A stretch of 64,000 bases of DNA from Chrysoporthe austroafricana (taxonomy: Eukaryota > Ascomycota > Sordariomycetes > Diaporthales > Cryphonectriaceae): NCBI GenBank assembly GCA_001051155.2, contig JYIP02000002.1, positions 5,561,315-5,625,314 on the forward strand. The letters run 5' to 3'. Shown in pieces: positions 43,821 through 54,505 of this stretch. The position numbers were made by a program, and so were the translations under genes. The notes below the pieces were generated by a model. That model did no database searches, was not told the origin of the DNA, and worked only from the letters and a program-made list of their open reading frames with translations. How positions within the stretch are numbered: position 1 is the first letter of the stretch; each line of letters begins with the position of its first letter.

Positions 43821-46178
43821 GCGCCTCAATCAGGGCATTATTGTCGACTATCATCGCAGGTTGCGGTAACTGAATGCTGTGAACATGAGTCAAGATGCCA
43901 GCATTGTCCAGGTGGGTAACACTCTCAGAAGTCGGGAAGAGCAACAGCGGATAACCGTGTTCACTATTCTCTTCCCGAAGACAGCGTACAGCACGCAGAC
44001 AGAACAGTTCCCTTAGCCATTGCTGGAGCGGGGATATAAAGCGGGAGTAGTTGTCATTGGTTATTCCTAACTTATTTTTATATTCTTGAGTAGAAAATCG
44101 AGGATTCTTGAGAATCCAACGAATGGCCGTTATCTAGAGTCTCGCCTATTTCTTTGGCCTACACGATTTGACCCTTGGAACTCACTCCCCTCCGCGTATA
44201 CCGCCCAAATTGATTGCGTGGGCAAATTCCGGTAATATGTGAGAGTATCAGCTCATTCAACCAGCCAGACAGCTGGAACAAGGGAACCTCAGACTCTTGG
44301 TTTCCAGTCTGTATTTGATATTTCTGCTTCATCTCAGTAAAAGTTCACAACTTCTATCATCCAGCAGTGCCCGGGACATGAGCATATTTTCCAATACACA
44401 CTCACTGGCCGACGGATCAGAATGTTGTAGACAATGCGACGAACATATTTTCTTCGAGTTATACGCCTTCCATATCATCAATGACTTGGGAAGTTCGCTC
44501 GGTGCCATTGGAGATATGTACGTGCTACACAACGTACACACAGCTACCACTCACAGTATGAAACTCATGGATAATTCAACAAGACATCTCAAAGTGAGTA
44601 GATAGTGTATCCTACCTATTTTACGTTCCGGCTCAAAGAGGCTGATGGCTCCCACCTTTAGCATCATTGAAGCGCTATGAAAGCAAAGGGTGAGTTGCGC
44701 CATGTTTCAGTTGATTCACGCCCATTGAGTATATGAATAATCGGCCCTGAGCTTAAATACAGGCCCATTGTCAGGAACATATATATAAACAATTATGTAG
44801 ATCTATCCAGTATGTCTTTTTAGAGCCCTCTTTCCTAGATGGCCCAGGGTCAACTTTTTTTCAATTTTTTGACAATCTAATAGATCACCTTTTGGCTACT
44901 CTTTTTCCTACTCTATCGGTCTCGGAAGCAACAAGGGTGCTAATCAAATACTACATACGGTGAACCGTGAGTCCAGGGCCCGGGGTGCGAATCGCCGAGC
45001 TCATCGACACAGCCAGCGGCGTCGCTAGATTTATTACCTAAGTGGCTCTCACATAATTACGGTACAATGTCCTTAGACTACACATGTATCCGGTCATATT
45101 TACTGCTCTTGATGATGTCAATTTCTCTAAACGTGAGTAGGTATCCATTCGGACTATCTTAGTCCTTATGGGGTTGTCAAGGTCGTCCACATCATTGACA
45201 TGTATACCGTGGGCAGACGGGTCTTCGACACAGAAGATGGTACTAGTACTCTTGTGCGAAACGACTTGGATATCAAGGACATCCAGCTGATGGAAAAAGG
45301 GACTCGTCAGAAAACAGCCTTGTGTCGGCTCCTCCATGGGACTCGCCAAATGCATCGAGCCATACAACTTTGGTGAGAGCATGAAGAGATGTTTTGGAAG
45401 CCGGATAATAGTGAGTCTTATGAAATCTTCACCTAACCGCCGCTGCGTGAGGAAGTCAAAACATATTGCTGCTGGGGCGCGCACTGCACGGTGCAGTACG
45501 TGCCGAAACCGTGGACTAAGGACTGAGAAGGGGAGACGGACAGGCTCCAAGAGTTCGTTAAAGGGGCGGCCGAGAAGCATGTTCAAACTCAAAACGCGCC
45601 CCATACGAAGCCTCAAGGGCTCGACAGGATGCACAGTCTCTGGACCAAGGCCAGCAGCGAGATTTTGGACCGATTGAGAAGGCTAACGTTACGGGGGGTT
45701 GATGACACGCGGAGAGGCACACGGGGCAGCCTCGGAATTTCTTTGACTATCGTCCAGACCATCAGGTTCGTGGTCATAGGACGAGGACCTGCATCATTAT
45801 GTTGACTTCGGGCGGGGGTCTCGGGGAGTCAGAAAGACTGAGCGGGTGTGTACGGAGCGGGTTGTTGTGTCGAGAAGGGACTTGAGTGCCTTGGGTTAAC
45901 GGGAGAGGCGTGCCTCGAGATCTTGTTATACATGTGTGATGGCGGAAGCTATGAACTTTGAGCGCAAGAGATTGATTCTCGCAGCGGCATGCGAGGTCTA
46001 TTGTCGAGTGGTCCCGATCTATGTGTATGATACACCCCAAATTTGGCTGTCTGTTGAGCCAAGATACTGCTGGGAATATCCCTCAGCCGCGATCACGACG
46101 CTCCGTGGCCGAACATAGCGTTTCCCATGTTGCTGCCAGCGACGATCGTGTTATGCTCCGCTCGCGATGCTTCAGTAT
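43821..46178. other. Gene-poor 2.4-kb stretch
   Basis: No gene can be supported with confidence. A 198-codon minus-strand frame (45038-45634) and a 102-codon plus-strand frame (44297-44605) are the largest and match nothing I recognise. A poly-pyrimidine/AT run at about 44860-44910 is otherwise unremarkable. Confidence 0.5.
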
Positions 46179-46961
46179 CTACCACCCCTGCTTAGCTAAG
46201 ACCCTCACCCGAGAACACGTAGCCTTGAAGCCCTGCTTGAACCTTGCGCGCCACCTCTCTCTCCTCAGCCTCTTCCTTTTGAGTCCACCACGCTCGTGGA
46301 ACCGCTGCTTATTCGAGTCGCTACGCACGCGGTTTAGCGAGCACCTCATGCTGAGCATGGCCAGCCCCCTCGCGACGTCGACGCCGTTCTGCAGCTCCAC
46401 GGTGCGCCCGATGACGGGTCGCAGCCGGTATTTGACATCGGCTGGCTTCTCGTGGCCCAAGTGCTGCCGGTTGTGGAGAAAGTCCTGCATGGTCGGTGCA
46501 GAGTAGGCACCGAGGCCGAGGCCGTCCATATTGCTGTCGATGACGTTCTGGGAAGAGCGGGGGACGACGCTGGTGTTCGGGCGGGGGGCAGCCCAGGGAG
46601 TGAGGAGGGAAGAGCTCGAGGCTGAGGAGGCGGCGCCGGGCCCGAATATGGAGCGGCGGGAAAGGGAGGCTCTCGTGCCTGCATCCGGAGTCTGATCACG
46701 TCTCCCTTGCTGCTGTTGCTGCTTCTGCTGCTCTTCATGCTTCTTCATATAGGAGGCCATGCTGGTCATGGAGGAGTAAGGCGATGGGGAGCCAGGAGCA
46801 TCTGCTTCCTGGAGATGGGGTCGGGCGGATGAGAAGTGTCGATGGAGGGCGGAGCCGCATATCGAGAGGGGCACCGGAGATGATGGTGACGACTTTGATG
46901 GGGTCCATCGCGAGGCGGCGCGGCGCACGAGGACCGCGGTCTGATATGGTCGCAGCTCCAT
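46179..46961 (-). CDS. MRP21: Mitochondrial ribosomal protein bS21m (MRP21)
   Basis: A single exon of 260 residues. It is a component of the small subunit of the mitochondrial ribosome. The bS21 domain is C-terminal (about 185-250): Y-R-L-R-P-V-I-G, then M-R-C-S-L-N-R-V-R-S-D and R-F-H-E-R-G-G-L-K-R-K-R-L-R-R-E-R-W, the S21 hallmark of a Lys/Arg-rich helix. The N-terminus (V-L-V-R-R-A-A-S-R-W, with no acidic residues after the first Glu) fits a mitochondrial presequence. Between lies a long Ser/Pro-rich linker with a Gln run (Q-Q-K-Q-Q-Q-Q-Q). Bacterial S21 is about 70 residues, so most of this protein is the fungal extension. It is divergent from RBM25, 581 bases away. Confidence 0.9.
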   Translation of the reverse strand: MELRPYQTAVLVRRAASRWTPSKSSPSSPVPLSICGSALHRHFSSARPHLQEADAPGSPSPYSSMTSMASYMKKHEEQQKQQQQQGRRDQTPDAGTRASLSRRSIFGPGAASSASSSSLLTPWAAPRPNTSVVPRSSQNVIDSNMDGLGLGAYSAPTMQDFLHNRQHLGHEKPADVKYRLRPVIGRTVELQNGVDVARGLAMLSMRCSLNRVRSDSNKQRFHERGGLKRKRLRRERWRARFKQGFKATCSRVRVLAKQGW

Positions 46962-47542
46962 GAGGCGTTGTTGGTTGACAGGTAGGCGGAGCGCGTATAG
47001 CAGTAGTCCTGTCGCCGACCAACTGCTCCGTCCCCGGTTATCCTGCAGCAGTTGTCGAGGTAGTGGTGTGTCGATGATGAGGCTAGGGTTGGGTTATGGA
47101 TGTCGGCGTGGACGTGACGAGCTCCCAGCTAGCAACTTTTTACCCGTGTCGATAACCATGCACACTGGGAGTATGTGCACGAGCCCTGTGAAACTTGCCT
47201 CCCCGCTTGCGCCTGCCAGGCGCTGCTAGGCAACCCCTGCAGCTGCAGCTCCAACGGCAGGCATGCATGGTGGGTCTGGCCTGGTCCTTTGAAAGTTCAC
47301 ACTCGCCGGCGCAACCAACAAAACTTCGCCTTTGCTGCCGCTGCCAGCCGTCGTCCCTACCCATCCCCGTCCTGTACACAACACGAACACGACGAGACCT
47401 CAAAGGCTGATCTACACTTGAGAACCAGCCTCTCCACTGCCCGTTATTGTTGTCGGACCACCGAAGTGTTACACGGCATTGTCTTTCTGAGCGTTATCCG
47501 TGGTGCCCAAAGTCAAGGTCAAGGTCAAGGACCAGCACAAAC
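46962..47542. promoter_or_regulatory. Divergent promoter region between MRP21 and RBM25
   Basis: These 581 bases separate the starts of two divergently transcribed housekeeping genes and must hold both promoters. The region is GC-rich with no clear TATA box. AAGGTCAAGGTCAAGG precedes the RBM25 start (a GGTCAA triplet repeat at about 47511-47530). Confidence 0.55.
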
Positions 47543-49989
47543 ATGGCGTACAACCCATACGGAGGTCGGTGGTATTCTGAGGAGGGCACTGCGTCTCGCA
47601 AGAAGCACGGGCTGACCGCGTCAATACAGCGCCAGGGAACCCATACGGGCCTCCTCCATCCTTCAACGCCTTCCCCGGCTCCAGCGGCGCACCTGGGATG
47701 GCCCCTCCACCAGGTCTAGGTACGCCTCCTCCCTACTCCCGCTCCGATGGCCAGCCAGCCAGCTTCCCATCCCGTTCTCTGTACTCTTCAAGCTGATAGT
47801 CGGGTGTAGGCCCTCCACCAGGCATGTCCTCTGCCCCTGGGATGGCACCCCCCCCGGGTGTCCAGCAAGCCAATTCTGCCACACAAGCTAATCGACCAAG
47901 TGGGCTGCACGCCTCCTTCCAGCCGCCCCCGAATCTGCCCAACATCAACTTCAACGCCCCCGTGATTCGCCTTGGCGCAGGCGGCCTACCTCCAAAGCCG
48001 GCAGCAGCACCAGGTCCTGCTCGCAAGGACAGTGATGCGCCTCTACCAGCGGGTGGGAACCGGCCTGGCCTCGGCGCTGAGCGGAACATCGAGCAGTCAC
48101 GCGCAGCTGTCAGGGAGAGCATGCAGGCCCTGCAGCCTCCTACCCAGGAGGAGCGGCTGCGCACGATATTCTTGCACAAGGTACCGGCCAGCCTGGGGGG
48201 CGACGAGGGGATCGAGAGGTTTCTAAACCTCGTTGGCAGGTTACGACGCTGGGACTCGGCAAAGTCCAACCTCTCGGACCACAAGGGTGAGGCCTTTGGC
48301 TTCGCGCAGTACGATGATCCCGAATCCCTCTCCATCGCCGTCGAGCTGCTCAAGGACGTCGAGCTTCCTGTCAAGAAGCAAGAGCCTACAGACGGTCCCG
48401 CCAAAGACGGCAACGAAGACGGCAGCGACGAGGACTCGTACAAGGGCATCGACAAGGCCAAACTACAGGTCGCCGTCGACGAGAGCACGACAAAATACCT
48501 CGAGACGTGGGAGGAGAACCTGGCCGACGATAGCGGCAAGCAGGAGCGGCTCGAGGCCGCTAGGGTTTCCCTTCAGCAGGCTGTGCATGACCTCTTCTAC
48601 CCACGTCTGCGTAAAGCGCAAGACGGAGATGCTGATGTCTCCCTGGGCGATGGCACAACCGTGAATGGTGAGAGTGTAGAAGTCATCAACATCCCGCTAG
48701 CCCAGGAGGACGAGTTAGCAGACATCCCAGCCGAGATGCGGGAAGTTGTCTCACAGGAGATTGCAGCCTTCCGAGAGCGCAGCAACCGGAGAGATCTGGA
48801 GCGGTTAAAACGCGAGGAGGAGATGGAAGAGATGGAACGCCAGCGCAATGGTGCGCGCCCGTCTCGTCTCGACTCACCGCCGCCGGGCGCAAATTCGGTT
48901 CCCATCGGCCCGCGAGGAGTGCCTAATGCGCCATCTGGCCCACGCGGTGCAGGAGGTCGCGGCGTGGCATTTGTCAACGGTGCTAACGGTGACATGCGTG
49001 ACGACGAGGACACAGACGCAAGCGATGAAGAGCTCTATCAGAGGGAGCTATCGAGGCAGAAGGCTGAGGATGAGAAGCTATATCTTGAGGCAGAGCGCAA
49101 GTGGGTCAACAGAGAACGTCAGCGAGCCGCGGCCCTGGAACGGGAGACAGAGCGAGAGAAGGCCGAGGAAGACGGACTGGCGCGTCGCAAGGAGGAACAA
49201 CTCGAGCGTGAGAAGAACTGGGACGACGAGAAAGAAGCGAGTCGCAAGTCACACCCATACTACCGCGATCATGGAGGCTGGGCCAGGAAGCGAGCACAAG
49301 ACCGTGCTGATGAGGAGGCACGGGATGAGGCGGACCGGAGAGTAGAAGAGTCCGAAAGGCGCAGGGAGGCAGCCGAGATGGAGCAGGCCAGGGACATGGC
49401 CGACTCGTTCCTCAGCCAGCAGGCTCAGGAGATGGAGCAGAGGCAGGCTGCAACAGCCGCGGCTCCTGCGCGCTTTACGCTGTCTCTCGGTGCTGCCGCC
49501 CAGAAGGCACAAGCTCGCTCTGGACCTCAGCGCAGGACTGTAGCCGAGGTAGAAGGCCTGCTCGACGACGAGGAACAGGAACAGACTACTAAGCGACAGC
49601 TCGTACCCATCAAGTTCGAGCCGATAGCAGATGCCAAGACCATGACCGAGGAGGAAATCCAGAACGCGGTCAAGAGCCTTGCACAGGAGATTCCCGCCAC
49701 TCAGGAGGGTCTCTGGGCGTGGGACGTCAAGTGGGACTACCTCGAGGACTCGATCATCATAGAAAAGCTGCGGCCCTTCATCGAGAAGAAGGTCGTGGAA
49801 TACCTAGGCGTACAGGAGCAGCTACTTGTGGACGTTGTCGAGGAGCACCTGCGCAAGCATGCCAAGCCTGCGGAACTGGCTGAGGAGCTAGAAGGCCCGC
49901 TTGAAGACGATGCGGTCGATCTCGTCAAGAAACTGTGGAGGATGGTGATTTTCTTTACTGAGAGCGAAAAGAGGGGCCTGCCTGCTTAG
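47543..49989 (+). CDS. RBM25: RBM25-type splicing factor (RRM and PWI domains)
   Basis: Three exons, 47543-47564, 47630-47719 and 47810-49989, give 763 residues; introns are 65 and 90 bases. The first exon is only 22 bases. The N-terminus is Pro/Gly-rich with repeated A-P-G-M-A-P-P-P-G. An RRM lies at about 150-225 (T-I-F-L-H-K-V-P and the RNP1-like K-G-E-A-F-G-F-A-Q-Y). A long Glu/Arg-rich helical region (about 330-600) follows, then a C-terminal PWI domain (about 675-763: W-D-Y-L-E-D-S, R-P-F-I-E-K-K-V-V-E-Y-L-G, K-K-L-W-R-M-V-I-F). This order is that of RBM25, a U1 snRNP-associated nuclear regulator of 5' splice site choice. Spliced frame and composition are consistent across all junctions. 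Confidence 0.9.
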
Positions 49990-50792
49990 TCTGCGGATCG
50001 TGACTACGGCGACACGAATTGCACGATGTGGTTGGGGATACGATGGTCTCTACACGCGAATACCGGTTGTCGTTCTACTAGGTTATCTCGGGAGACAGGG
50101 AGGACTGCGCATACGCAATCTGGTCACACCTCGACCCGCTGAACCCGGATCACAAACAAATCTGAGAGATGAGCCGTGCCGAGCTGGCGACTTTGGAGGT
50201 TGACTTGTATGACGAAGGGCCGGAGAACTAGCGCAAGCAAGACCGTACCGGCAGTCGCGTCGAGGACCATACGATTTCGACAGGGGCGCTGTCGAGCTGG
50301 TGAGCTTTAGAGTGAGGATGATCACGCTCATGCAAATGCGAGGGACCCGAATGCGCAATAGTTCAGTGCGAAGCTCGAGACAGATTGTAATGGCAATCCT
50401 AGTTTAGTGTTGGCCTCAAATAAAGACAGCCTTGCGGGCGCCGCCTTCTGACCGAATCGCGATGTCATGTGGCGGGCGTAGAGGATACCATGAAGCTAGG
50501 TGGCGTGCGGGGAACCTTCCCCTGTATTCCCCAGATCCGCTGCGCGCCGTGAGCCGAGGCACCTGTGGCCTAGGAGCGCTGATTACTTGGCTTTTCAACG
50601 TCCATTCGTTTCCCGAGGCCATTCACTAGAGTTGCCTAACTTGACAACCCGTCTTGATGGACTAGGGGACTCAGATCGCGGCCGCCGTTGATCAGACTGC
50701 TTCACGCCGACACGCATCTCGTATCCTCCGTAATATATACAGCAGTCTTGAAACCGAGCGACCCGCTCTGCATTCGGAAACTCGCACCCACG
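49990..50792. other. Intergenic, upstream of enoyl-CoA hydratase
   Basis: About 800 bases, no supported gene. Two CCTCGG-type hexamers lie near the right end (see next entry). Confidence 0.5.
50554..50618 (-). promoter_or_regulatory. Pair of CCTCGG hexamers upstream of enoyl-CoA hydratase
   Basis: CCGAGG (CCTCGG on the minus strand) at 50554-50559 and 50613-50618 lies about 235 and 175 bases before the start. The same hexamer occurs four times upstream of the acyl-CoA oxidase gene, supporting joint fatty-acid control by FarA/FarB-type regulators. Confidence 0.45.
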
Positions 50793-51662
50793 ATGTTCCT
50801 CCCCCGAACCCTTACCTCGCCCCCTCCCGCCGTACCAGACACTCTCGTCGGTTTTCCAACCCCGCAAATCCTTCTCGTCACGCTCAACAGGCCCAAGCAA
50901 CTCAATGCGATCCCTACCACCTCTCATCCGCTCTTCGATGCCCTGTGGCGCTGGTACGACGCCCAACCCTCGCTGCGATGCGCGGTCCTCACGGGGACGG
51001 GCCGCGCGTTCTGCGCGGGTGCCGATCTGAAGGAGTGGTCTGTCCGAAACGAGGCTGCCTCGAACGCGGCGAGGACGGCGAGTGACTCGCAGAGCGGGAG
51101 CAAGATGCGGACCGCCTCGGGGTTCGCGGGGCTGAGTAACCGCGGTGGGAAGAAACCTGTCATCGCGGCTGTGAACGGCCTGTGCCTGGGCGGCGGGATG
51201 GAGGTCGCGCTGAACTGTGACATGATTCTCGCCAGCGAGGATGCGGTGTTTGGACTGCCAGAGGTTAAGCGAGGTGTCGTCGCCCTCGCGGGCGCGCTGC
51301 CGAGACTAGTCAGGACGATGGGGAAGCAAAGGGCTGCTGAGATGGCGCTCCTCGGGAGGCACTACTTAGCGGAGGAGATGGAGAGGTGGGGGGTCGTGAA
51401 CAAGGTGGTGCCGGCCAAGGGGGGGGAAGTGTTGAAGGAGGCCTTGAAGTGGGCGATGGAGTTGGCTGAAAACAGCCCTGATTCTGTAATCGTGAGCCGC
51501 GAGGGCTTGAGGCTTGGGTGGGAGCCGTTGGGGCCTGAGACCGGAACGGACTTGCTCGAGAGGGGGATGTATGGGCGGATGGATGGGGGCGAGAATCTTG
51601 TCGAGGGCGTTCTATCTTTCATCGAGAGGCGGAAGCCGGCTTGGAAGGATAGTAAGCTGTGA
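50793..51662 (+). CDS. Peroxisomal enoyl-CoA hydratase/isomerase
   Basis: A single exon of 289 residues; the frame is open further 5' but the first good ATG is here. It belongs to the crotonase fold: the oxyanion-hole segments F-C-A-G-A-D-L (73-79) and N-G-L-C-L-G-G-G-M-E-V (128-138) are intact. Glu137 and Glu157 (in L-P-E-V-K-R-G) match the two catalytic Glu of hydratases, so hydration of 2-enoyl-CoA is likely; isomerase activity cannot be excluded. The C-terminus is SKL, the canonical PTS1, placing it in peroxisomes beside the acyl-CoA oxidase of this window. A Ser/Ala-rich insert (about 85-118) lies between the two oxyanion motifs. Confidence 0.9.
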   Translation: MFLPRTLTSPPPAVPDTLVGFPTPQILLVTLNRPKQLNAIPTTSHPLFDALWRWYDAQPSLRCAVLTGTGRAFCAGADLKEWSVRNEAASNAARTASDSQSGSKMRTASGFAGLSNRGGKKPVIAAVNGLCLGGGMEVALNCDMILASEDAVFGLPEVKRGVVALAGALPRLVRTMGKQRAAEMALLGRHYLAEEMERWGVVNKVVPAKGGEVLKEALKWAMELAENSPDSVIVSREGLRLGWEPLGPETGTDLLERGMYGRMDGGENLVEGVLSFIERRKPAWKDSKL

Positions 51663-52488
51663 GCTTGGGAGATGGAGACAGTTGCTTTGGAAGTGTCACG
51701 TGTATATAGCACGATATAGTTACAGTGGATTGATCCGGACCTCGGCCGCTATCATGGATCGTGCAGCAGCATTTATGGATGAGCCAATGTGTGCTGCACG
51801 ATCCCACCTGAGCGAGACCAAAGACGACGTCGGGTGGTGCGTCGATCTCCTCGACTTCAACAACAGTTTGAGTGGGAAGTAGATAGAGCCAAAGATCACC
51901 AACTAAGGCAGTGAAATAGACGAGTGGCCTACAAGCATGATCGTAGTATGAACCATCGGGTAATTATTAATTTAGACTTTTACCAGGCCAAGGGGGACTT
52001 TATCCTGATCACCCTTGATGCCAAAGCCATAGAATCTCACCCATTTCCCGAAATCGTCCTAACATACATCTTCGAAAGGGGCGTACAGGCTCATACAGCC
52101 ATGATTAGGTGAAGCTTAGCTGTTTTGTGCTTCCAAAACCAGGGTTTAACCATCTAGCAGGAGTGGACACTGCGAAGAGACTAAGCTTTCCAGGCATACA
52201 TAGCGTGTATTGTTCATGGTCATCTCGTTGCACGGCAGAAGGGGAAACGATCGACCTCAGAGTTCCTCCGCAATGTGCGGGGTGTGTGCATGCGACTCTT
52301 TAGTATAGGATTCCGAACTGAGTATCCCGATGTCTTGACCAAGACCTCGTGAGGGGGTGCTGCTCTTCATGGATCTGAATGCGGGGAGACGTGCGTATAT
52401 TAAAGCTGGCTTCATGGCGCGGCAGTGCACCAGGAGCCTCTACCGATCTGTATCGCTTGCAGTTTTCCCCAGCTCCGAACCCCCCAGG
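51663..52488. other. Intergenic, no gene seen
   Basis: About 800 bases between two plus-strand genes. The right part is open in the frame of the next gene (from 52357), so an upstream start at 52369 or 52414 remains possible. Confidence 0.5.
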
Positions 52489-53476
52489 ATGAACATTCTG
52501 ATTAGGCCGAGCGTTTGCCTGAGGGCTGCGGAAACCCGAAGCTTTCAGAAAGTCTCGGTGGCTGGGTTTGCGAGTAGAAGTGCGCCGGATGCACTTCTTC
52601 GAAGGTCGCCAGACGGCAAAACCGTCATCGTGACAGGATCAGCACGAGGCATCGGAAAGGCCATTGCTTTGCGGTTGGCTTCCGATGGCTACAACGTTTG
52701 CATCAATGATGTTCCTTCGAACGCAGAGGCGTGCGATAAAGTCGTGAAGGAGATTAGATCGATGGGTCGAAAGAGCTGCTCCGCTATTGCAGATGTCAGC
52801 AGGCGGAGGGAGGTCAAGGGTATGATACAGAAGAGCGTCCAGGAACTAGGCCCACTTCATACGATGTAATTACCACTGCTGCCCTCTTCCTGCAGCTCAG
52901 TTGAGACTGGCTGACACCGTCTCCAGGATTGCCAACGCCGGCATAGCTCAGGCGAAATTACTGCTCGATCTCACCGAGGAGGACTTCGCCCATATGCTGG
53001 CAGTGAACTTGACCGGCGTGCACAACTGCTACGCAGAAGCAGCTCTCCAGATGATAGAGCAAGGGACCTGCCGGCCTGACGCCCCAGGAAAACTCATCGG
53101 CGCAGCCTCCATTGTGGCGTTCAAGCCCACCGCCATGCTCGGGCACTATAGTGCAACAAAGTGGGCTGTCCGTGGCCTCACACAGGCATATGCGATGGAG
53201 CTGGCGGACCACAACATTACGGTCAACGGGTACGCGCCGGGTATCGTGGGCACCGCAATGTGGGAAAAGATAGATGAAGGGCTGGCTGCGAAGAAGGGCG
53301 ATAAAGACACCAAGAAGGGCGACATGATGAAGAAATACGTGGAGGACTGGACGCTGATGCGGAGGGTGAGTGTTCCAGAGGACGTGGCGAAGCTAGTCAG
53401 CTTCCTCGCGAGCAGCGACAGCGATTTTGTCACCGGCCAGACACAGGTCGTCGACGGCGGCATCGTTTTCACGTAA
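52489..53476 (+). CDS. Short-chain dehydrogenase, acetoin/diacetyl reductase-like
   Basis: Two exons, 52489-52865 and 52927-53476, with a 61-base GTAATT...CAG intron (branch CTGAC), give 308 residues. T-G-S-A-R-G-I-G (49-56) is the cofactor motif; N-A-G (129-131) spans the region just after the splice; Ser187, Tyr200 and Lys204 (Y-S-A-T-K) are the catalytic residues. The stretch Y-A-P-G-I-V-G-T-A-M-W-E-K-I-D resembles meso-butanediol/acetoin dehydrogenases, which interconvert diacetyl, acetoin and butanediol with NAD(H); substrate remains a guess. The first 40 residues are rich in Arg, Ser and hydrophobics with no acidic residue until Glu15, suggesting a mitochondrial presequence. Earlier in-frame ATGs exist at 52414 and 52369. 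Confidence 0.85.
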
Positions 53477-54505
53477 GGTGTGTTGCTCCAAGGGAGCGCA
53501 GCAGAGATCTACGTAGCAAGGCAGCAGACCGAGGCCCCGTGACAGCGTTAAAGACAATCTACTACTAGGATGAATATGCCCCACTCAAGCGAAACATGAC
53601 TCGGGCGACTGGAATCGAACAGGGTGGAAGCATCGTGGATGTTCCGGATAAAGTTGTTTGTCGTGACCGGCCCCGGCACACCTCCGCTGTTGGCCGAACC
53701 CGATTGCCGGTAGCGTTCGATCAAGATGGCCTCTATCGTCTGCGTACATCATCGAGGCTATCCAGATTGGATGGGCGTACCGTGTAAGACACGTAATGGT
53801 ACGCCAACGGCAGTGAGTAGGTGATAGATAGATGTCCTTGGCACATGTCACCCGAGGCGCCACCTCCCGGAGCGCTGAAACAAACCTCAACTGCCCCCTC
53901 CTCCCCGCCAAAACAGAGATCGGCAGTCATTTACTTTATTGACGTCCCGAGTCATCGGATGGGCGGCGTGTGGCCTACCGAAGTCAGATAGTGCCTTGCT
54001 AGCTATACGCACGACACGGTAGTTGAGAACCGTGGGCACGTCAGGGAGCTGCAGCTAGTCACGCTGCCGAACCGTCTAACGGGCGCTACAGGTTGGGGGG
54101 GGGGGGCGTTTTCAGGGTCCAGCGCTCCGGATGGGCGCCTCGTCGTGCTGAAGCGGACGGGCTGAAGAGACTCAAGGCTTGAGTGATTGTCAGGCAGCAC
54201 TGCCTCATTCAGCTTTACCCGCTGCACAGTAAAAGCCGGTCGGCTGGTAATTCGCTCGTCTCTTTTAAAAGTGGCCTATTGCCCAGATGCCCCAAACCCC
54301 CCTTCTCACGGCAGAGATATCCGTGATCAACGTCATCCTGCTTTCTGTGCTCTCTCCATCTACACGGCCTGGGAGTACACGAAGCCAGGCATACCTACCG
54401 AGCATCACCGTTTTTATTCACGGAGTAGCAGGTGTATCAAAACCTCAGATCCACTCCCTTTCTAACAATTCACTTCCCCATCCACGCGCGCGTCCTCTGC
54501 TGAGC
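53477..54505. other. Intergenic, no gene seen; 12-base G run
   Basis: About 1 kb without a supported gene. A homopolymer of 12 G lies at 54095-54106. The segment just before the next gene is CT-rich. Confidence 0.5.

Noticed and set aside
47733..48539. 268-codon minus-strand frame
   Set aside because: It is antisense to RBM25; long antisense frames are expected opposite GC-rich, Glu/Arg-rich coding sequence.
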